DNA of 46,270 nucleotides from positions 1 to 46,270 of the forward strand of contig NZ_AZAY01000024.1 in the NCBI RefSeq assembly GCF_001021165.1, read 5' to 3'. This stretch comes from Marinitoga sp. 1197. Its GTDB lineage: Bacteria; Thermotogota; Thermotogae; Petrotogales; Petrotogaceae. Shown here piece after piece: positions 42,015 through 46,270 of this stretch. How positions within the stretch are numbered: position 1 is the first letter of the stretch; each line of letters opens with the position of its first letter. Under the pieces are notes generated by a model. That model searched no databases and had not been told where the DNA came from. It saw nothing but the letters and a program-made list of their open reading frames with translations. A program made the translations under genes and the position numbers.

Positions 42015-42085
42015 TCAAGATAAAAATAGTTAAATAAAAAATAATTAAGAAAAACAATTAATTGGAGATAGCCTGGGGGATTTAT

Positions 42086-45046
42086 ATGTACGAAAATTTA
42101 AAAATCACAATAAAAAAAATAAAAACGCTTATAAAAAAATCTATTGATTTAAAATTAAATCAAATGGGTTTTTATGAAACAAAATATAAACCTTTTTTTA
42201 ATAAGGAAATTGTAAACAAAAATACATTTGATATGTTAAAAGAGATGTTTTCCAATGAGTACGTTGAAAAACGGAAAAAATATATTGAAAACTATACATT
42301 TAATTATTTAAATAAAATAATATCCCTAAAAATGTTGAAAGAAAAAGAAATATTAAAAGAAAAACGCGATTTTAATGAATTAAAAAAATATATACCAGAA
42401 CTTTTTGATGAAATCTATGAAATTGAAATGGAAGAAAATATATTACAAAAAATATTCGAAGAGATCAATAATGTAAAGGATTGGCATAAGGAGGATATTC
42501 TTGGTTGGGCATATCAATATTATAATTTAGATGAAGAAAGATCCAGATTATTTAAACAATCACAATTTTACACACCAGAATGGGTAGTGGAATATATTGT
42601 TGATAATACTCTAACTAAATATTATTGTGAAATATATGATGATCAGGAAATAGCAGAAAAATATAAAATAAAGTATAAGAAAAGAAACAATATAAAGAAA
42701 TTAGAAGAAATAAAAATTTTAGATCCAGCATGTGGAAGTGGACATTTTTTAATAAAAGTATATGATAGGCTTAAAGAATTTTATGAAAGAAAAGGGTATA
42801 GTAGATATGTATATATAAAAAATATTATAGAAAAAAACATATATGGAATAGATATAGATGAACGCTCAATAGAAATTGCCAAACTGGTATTAAAAATTAA
42901 GGCGTTGAGCGATGGTTATAAAGGGGATTTAGATTTTAATCTTATTTCAACAGATTTTGAAATGATAAATTCAAATGATATTGAGGATAATATATTAAGA
43001 GATGTATATGAAAGTGTAAAAGATGAAATTGAAGGATATAAAGAATTAGGAAGTTTAATAATCTTAAGTAATAAATCTAAAGAAAAAATAAAAAATTTAC
43101 AAAAGAGAAAGATAATACCTTTATTTGAAGAAAAAACACATCTTGAAAAGTATTATGTAGATAAATTGAAGAAATTCTTCGGTATTCTTATAAAAAATTT
43201 CGACATAGTGATTTCAAACCCACCATATACAGATTCTCATGATTACACACCTTCTTTAAGAAAATTAATTAGAGAAAAATATTTTGATTTTAGAAAAAAT
43301 TTATACGCAGCTTTTATAAAAAGAAATTATGAATTTTTACTTGAGAATGGTTTAATGGGAATGATAACTCCACAGACATTTATGTTTATAAGTAGTTATG
43401 AAAAATTAAGAAAGTTTATAATAAAAAATATGCATATAGAAAGTTTGGTGCATTTTGGATTAGGTGGGGTATTTGAGGATGTGCTCGTTGATACCGCTAT
43501 GTTTATTTTTAGAAAGAATAATACAAATGAAGAGAAAGGTATATATATAAATCTCAATGATGTATCATATGAGAAAAAAAAGAATGAATTAAATAAAATA
43601 ATTGAAAAAATATATAAAAATGAAAAAACAAAAAGAGTTTTCAAAGAAAATCAGAAAGAATTTAAAAAAATTCCACGAATACCTTTTGTATACTGGATAA
43701 ATGATGAAATAAAAAAAATATTTGAATATGATAAATTAATAAAATTTGCAGACGTAAGGCAGGGTATTGCGACAGGTGATAATAAAAGATTTTTAAGATA
43801 TCATTGGCAGGTACCAAAAAATGAGATAAGCTTTAATCATAAAATTGATAGGAAAAAATGGGTACCTTATGTTAAAGGAGGCCCGTATAATAAATGGTTT
43901 GGTAATTTATGGTGGGTAATAGCTTTTGATGAGGAAAACTATAATATATTAAAGAAAATGGGAAATCACTTGCCAAATAAACAGTATTATTTTAAACCAG
44001 GAATTACATATTCTATGACAACGTCAAAAGGCCCGACATTTAGATCGCTGCCTAAAAATTTTCTTTTTGATTGTAAAGGAAGCAGTATATTTATTAAAAA
44101 TGACGATTTAAAATATGCTTTATTAGGATTTCTTAATAGTAAACTTGCTTTTTATTTATATAAATTTATTGCAGGAAGTGTAGATCTTGAAGTGGGAGAT
44201 TTAAAACAAATTCCAATAGCAACAAGATTGGTAAATGAAAACAAAAAAAGAGATTTATTAATAGATATAGTTAAAATGATAATTATAATTAAAAAACAAA
44301 ATACAGATTTTTCACCTTTAGAATTTCATTATAAAGGGTCGCCTTTACATCAAAATTTAAAAGGAAGTTTTGAAGAAAGAGCATTAAAAAAAATATATGA
44401 AAAAGATTTACTTGATACATATATATTATTGCTTGAAGCGCTTGTAGAAAAAATAATCTTTCAAATGTATGGATTAAAGAAAAGTACAATAAGAGAGATT
44501 TTTCATAAAGAAGGATATCCAGCAGGCTGGTTAAAAAACGGAGAAATTGTGAAAATCCCTTCTATAATAAATTATTTAAAAAAAGAATATGTAGAAGATC
44601 TAGAATTACACGATGAAAAAATAAATGATATAGAGAAAGAAATATACCGCTTTTTAAAACATATATTTTCTAAAAAGGATTCTATTGAATATGATGAAAA
44701 TATAATGTTAAAGATATACAATAAAAAAGATAGAAATGAATATGATAATGCGATAGAAAGAATATCATTAAATACTAAGGTAAACCCCATAATGGTTTTT
44801 AATACTATAAAAGATAGAATATCTTTGGATAATTATAGAGTAAAATATTTTTTGTTTTTAGCGGTAAATGAAGAATATATAAAAAATAAAGGAGACATAA
44901 AAAAAATAAAAGCAGGACTTGAAAAAATAGGAATAACAGATGAAACAATAAAAAAATATTTAAGAAATACACTGGAAAATTATATAGAAAACAAATTTTT
45001 AAAAGAACAGTTTAATTATTATAAAAAAGCTAGACCATATATTTAG
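42086..45046 (+). CDS. Orphan adenine-specific DNA methyltransferase, PglX/Eco57I-like
   Basis: 986 residues from ATG 42086, preferred because GGGGG lies seven bases upstream. N-terminal helical region (1-155); FYTPEWVVEYIVDNTL (161-176), the usual entry of such enzymes; SAM motif ILDPACGSGHFL (211-222); catalytic NPPY (379-382), so N6-adenine methylation is expected. A target-recognition-like half follows, with ADVRQGIATGDNKRFLRYHW, YVKGGPYNKWFGN and ITYSMTTSKGPTFRSLP, as in BREX PglX. No BrxL, PglZ, BrxC or restriction gene is near, and no nuclease motif is evident in the protein. It may be a solitary regulator, a type IIG enzyme with a hidden nuclease domain, or a BREX remnant. Confidence 0.87.
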   Translation: MYENLKITIKKIKTLIKKSIDLKLNQMGFYETKYKPFFNKEIVNKNTFDMLKEMFSNEYVEKRKKYIENYTFNYLNKIISLKMLKEKEILKEKRDFNELKKYIPELFDEIYEIEMEENILQKIFEEINNVKDWHKEDILGWAYQYYNLDEERSRLFKQSQFYTPEWVVEYIVDNTLTKYYCEIYDDQEIAEKYKIKYKKRNNIKKLEEIKILDPACGSGHFLIKVYDRLKEFYERKGYSRYVYIKNIIEKNIYGIDIDERSIEIAKLVLKIKALSDGYKGDLDFNLISTDFEMINSNDIEDNILRDVYESVKDEIEGYKELGSLIILSNKSKEKIKNLQKRKIIPLFEEKTHLEKYYVDKLKKFFGILIKNFDIVISNPPYTDSHDYTPSLRKLIREKYFDFRKNLYAAFIKRNYEFLLENGLMGMITPQTFMFISSYEKLRKFIIKNMHIESLVHFGLGGVFEDVLVDTAMFIFRKNNTNEEKGIYINLNDVSYEKKKNELNKIIEKIYKNEKTKRVFKENQKEFKKIPRIPFVYWINDEIKKIFEYDKLIKFADVRQGIATGDNKRFLRYHWQVPKNEISFNHKIDRKKWVPYVKGGPYNKWFGNLWWVIAFDEENYNILKKMGNHLPNKQYYFKPGITYSMTTSKGPTFRSLPKNFLFDCKGSSIFIKNDDLKYALLGFLNSKLAFYLYKFIAGSVDLEVGDLKQIPIATRLVNENKKRDLLIDIVKMIIIIKKQNTDFSPLEFHYKGSPLHQNLKGSFEERALKKIYEKDLLDTYILLLEALVEKIIFQMYGLKKSTIREIFHKEGYPAGWLKNGEIVKIPSIINYLKKEYVEDLELHDEKINDIEKEIYRFLKHIFSKKDSIEYDENIMLKIYNKKDRNEYDNAIERISLNTKVNPIMVFNTIKDRISLDNYRVKYFLFLAVNEEYIKNKGDIKKIKAGLEKIGITDETIKKYLRNTLENYIENKFLKEQFNYYKKARPYI

Positions 45047-45056
45047 GGGGAATAAT

Positions 45057-46085
45057 ATGGAAGAATATAAAAGAATATTTAAACAAATAACCTTTTCGTT
45101 GTTAATAATAGTTATAATATTTTTTATTGGGATTATAGGATTTATGATATTAGAAGGATGGGATTTTTTTCAGTCTTTTTATATTACGGCGATAACTCTT
45201 TCAACCGTTGGGTATGGTATGCCAGAAAATATTTCTCGAGCAACCATAATATTCGATGCATTTTTAATTTTTTCCGGTATTTCTGTTGTTTTATATTTAA
45301 TTTCTTCACTAACAGCATTGTTTGTGGAAGGGGATTTTAAAAAGATAGGAGGAATATTGAAAATGATGAAACGTATAGAAAATATAACGAATCATTATAT
45401 TATAGTAGGTGGGGGAAAAACTGGAAAATATATTATTGATGAATTTATAAAAACGAAAACACCTTATATAATTATAGAAAAAAATCAGGATAGAATGGAT
45501 AAATTAATTGAAAAGGATGAATATAAAAATATAAATTTTGTAATTGGAGATGCAAGAGATGAGGATGTATTAATAAAAGCAAAAATCTTTGAAGCAAAGG
45601 GGTTATTATTAACCTCTCCAAGTGATGTAGATAATTTATATATAGCCCTAACAGCCAAAACATTAAACCCGTCATTATATATTGTATCAAATGCCACAAG
45701 TTCTGAAGAATTGAGGAAATTGTTATATGCAGGTGTGGATAATGTTATACTTCCGCCGGAAATAACTGGAAAAAGAATGGCGTTGATGGTGGCTAAACCC
45801 AATGTATTGTCTTTTATTGAAAGTACACAAATGGATTTTGGAGAAACGTTTGGATTTGCAGAAATAAGAATACCAGAAAATAGCTGGATGGTAGGAAAAG
45901 AATTTGGAGAATTAGAAATTTCAAAAACACTTGATATAATTGTAATGGCTATTAGAAGAAATGGAAAAGCAAAATATAATCCGAAATCTAACTTTAAAAT
46001 AAAACCAAAAGATTCACTTATGGTTATAGGTGATCAAGAAGATATAGAAAAGTTAAGAAGATATGTAATAATGGCAAAAGATTAA
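45057..46085 (+). CDS. Potassium channel with TrkA-N/TrkA-C (RCK) domains
   Basis: 342 residues. Two membrane helices (about 12-32 and 65-90) flank a pore helix and selectivity filter TLSTVGYG (47-54). The RCK N-domain begins at HYIIVGGGKTGKYIIDEF (about 112-129, Rossmann GxGxxG) with IEKNQDRMDKL and DARDEDVL. The TrkA-C domain is at about 255-340. This is the MthK plan, one polypeptide with a gating ring that binds nucleotides or Ca2+; the ligand is not predictable. Ten bases after the methyltransferase gene with a GGGGG ribosome site, so probably co-transcribed. Confidence 0.93.
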   Translation: MEEYKRIFKQITFSLLIIVIIFFIGIIGFMILEGWDFFQSFYITAITLSTVGYGMPENISRATIIFDAFLIFSGISVVLYLISSLTALFVEGDFKKIGGILKMMKRIENITNHYIIVGGGKTGKYIIDEFIKTKTPYIIIEKNQDRMDKLIEKDEYKNINFVIGDARDEDVLIKAKIFEAKGLLLTSPSDVDNLYIALTAKTLNPSLYIVSNATSSEELRKLLYAGVDNVILPPEITGKRMALMVAKPNVLSFIESTQMDFGETFGFAEIRIPENSWMVGKEFGELEISKTLDIIVMAIRRNGKAKYNPKSNFKIKPKDSLMVIGDQEDIEKLRRYVIMAKD

Positions 46086-46151
46086 AATATTGATTATAAA
46101 AGAAAAAGACATCAATTCACTAACGATTAACAAAATTAACAGTATTGTAAG

Positions 46152-46180
46152 TTGACAAAAGAGAAGAAAGGTGGTAATAT
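46152..46180 (+). promoter_or_regulatory. Strong sigma70 promoter of a probable rRNA operon
   Basis: TTGACA (46152-46157), 17-bp spacer, TAATAT (46175-46180). What follows is GC-richer and structured, unlike the intergenic DNA of this genome. Confidence 0.8.
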
Positions 46181-46186
46181 ATATAC

Positions 46187-46270
46187 TCGGACGCGGACGA
46201 AGAGCCGCGAGAAGGAAAAGGAAGCTCCTTGACAAGTGAACAGAGACACCCAGCGGAAGTAAGAAGAGAG
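46187..46270 (+). ncRNA. Leader of a stable RNA transcript, probably rRNA operon, with boxA (46224-46235); continues beyond the window
   Basis: No ORF or ribosome site. The leader has a hairpin CGCGG...CCGCG (46192-46209) and AAGGA-AGC-TCCTT (46218-46230). GCTCCTTGACAA (46224-46235) matches the rRNA antitermination boxA (GCTCTTTAACAA) at 10 of 12 positions. Composition is clearly less AT-rich than elsewhere. A 16S rRNA gene is expected to follow. RNase P, tmRNA or SRP RNA leaders are less likely because of the boxA. Confidence 0.65.

Noticed and set aside
1-46270. CRISPR arrays, tRNA genes and riboswitches
   Set aside because: I saw no regularly spaced repeats, no tRNA cloverleaf with CCA-type end and no recognisable riboswitch core in the intergenic regions; short ones could be missed by eye.

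Overview
The window is very AT-rich and reads as a chromosomal segment of a Thermotogota bacterium, most likely a low-GC member of the Petrotogales such as Marinitoga. This is inferred from family content and from an amino-sugar operon whose gene order matches, as I remember it, the nag locus of Thermotoga maritima (ROK regulator, GH3, ABC transporter, SIS deaminase, NagA). No tRNA gene, CRISPR array or intact insertion sequence was seen.

Layout. 1-5.6 kb is an accessory stretch. It holds the tail of an Rpn/PD-(D/E)XK transposase-like gene, two unrelated ATPase-nuclease fusions (390-1757 and 4004-5548), a secreted/anchored pair of unknowns, and a decayed IS3-family element (about 3140-3857) full of tiny perfect hairpins. 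5.7-11.7 kb is informational and housekeeping: rsmA, then the recJ - small ORF - ruvX - AI-2E-family permease operon read leftwards. Between rsmA and the permease gene sits a candidate small RNA (6607-6713) with a textbook sigma70 promoter and its own terminator. 11.9-13.4 kb holds a CsgG/FlgT-like protein with a barrel-like C-terminus and a 159-bp MITE. 13.4-16.6 kb is a UgpBAE-like ABC operon. 16.6-21.7 kb is an operon of FAD oxidoreductase, NYN ribonuclease-like protein and HD-GYP sensor.

21.8-30.4 kb looks like one regulatory unit. A ChvE-MmsA-MmsB type monosaccharide importer is divergent from a histidine kinase / NtrC-type regulator / solute-binding-protein operon. The shared intergenic region carries three TGCAA-N3-TTGCA operators, a sigma70 promoter for the kinase operon, and a sigma54-like promoter (one base short in its spacer) for the importer. 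30.5-38.5 kb is the amino-sugar operon (ROK, NagZ, ABC SBP and two permeases, NagB-II, NagA), in which one permease carries an unusual beta-rich extracytoplasmic insertion of about 150 residues. 38.6-46.1 kb holds a zinc metallopeptidase, NAD+ synthase, an unknown membrane protein, an orphan PglX-like methyltransferase and a TrkA-type potassium channel. The last about 120 bases are the promoter and boxA-containing leader of what is probably an rRNA operon that continues past the window.

Together the window shows an organism invested in sugar import: three ABC systems, none of the two CUT1 systems with its own ATPase. All three have a stable hairpin just after the binding-protein gene, which would raise binding protein over permease. 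The candidate new elements are the small RNA, the kinase-regulator-binding protein system with its operators, the modified permease, the MITE and the NYN gene with a probable ATT start.
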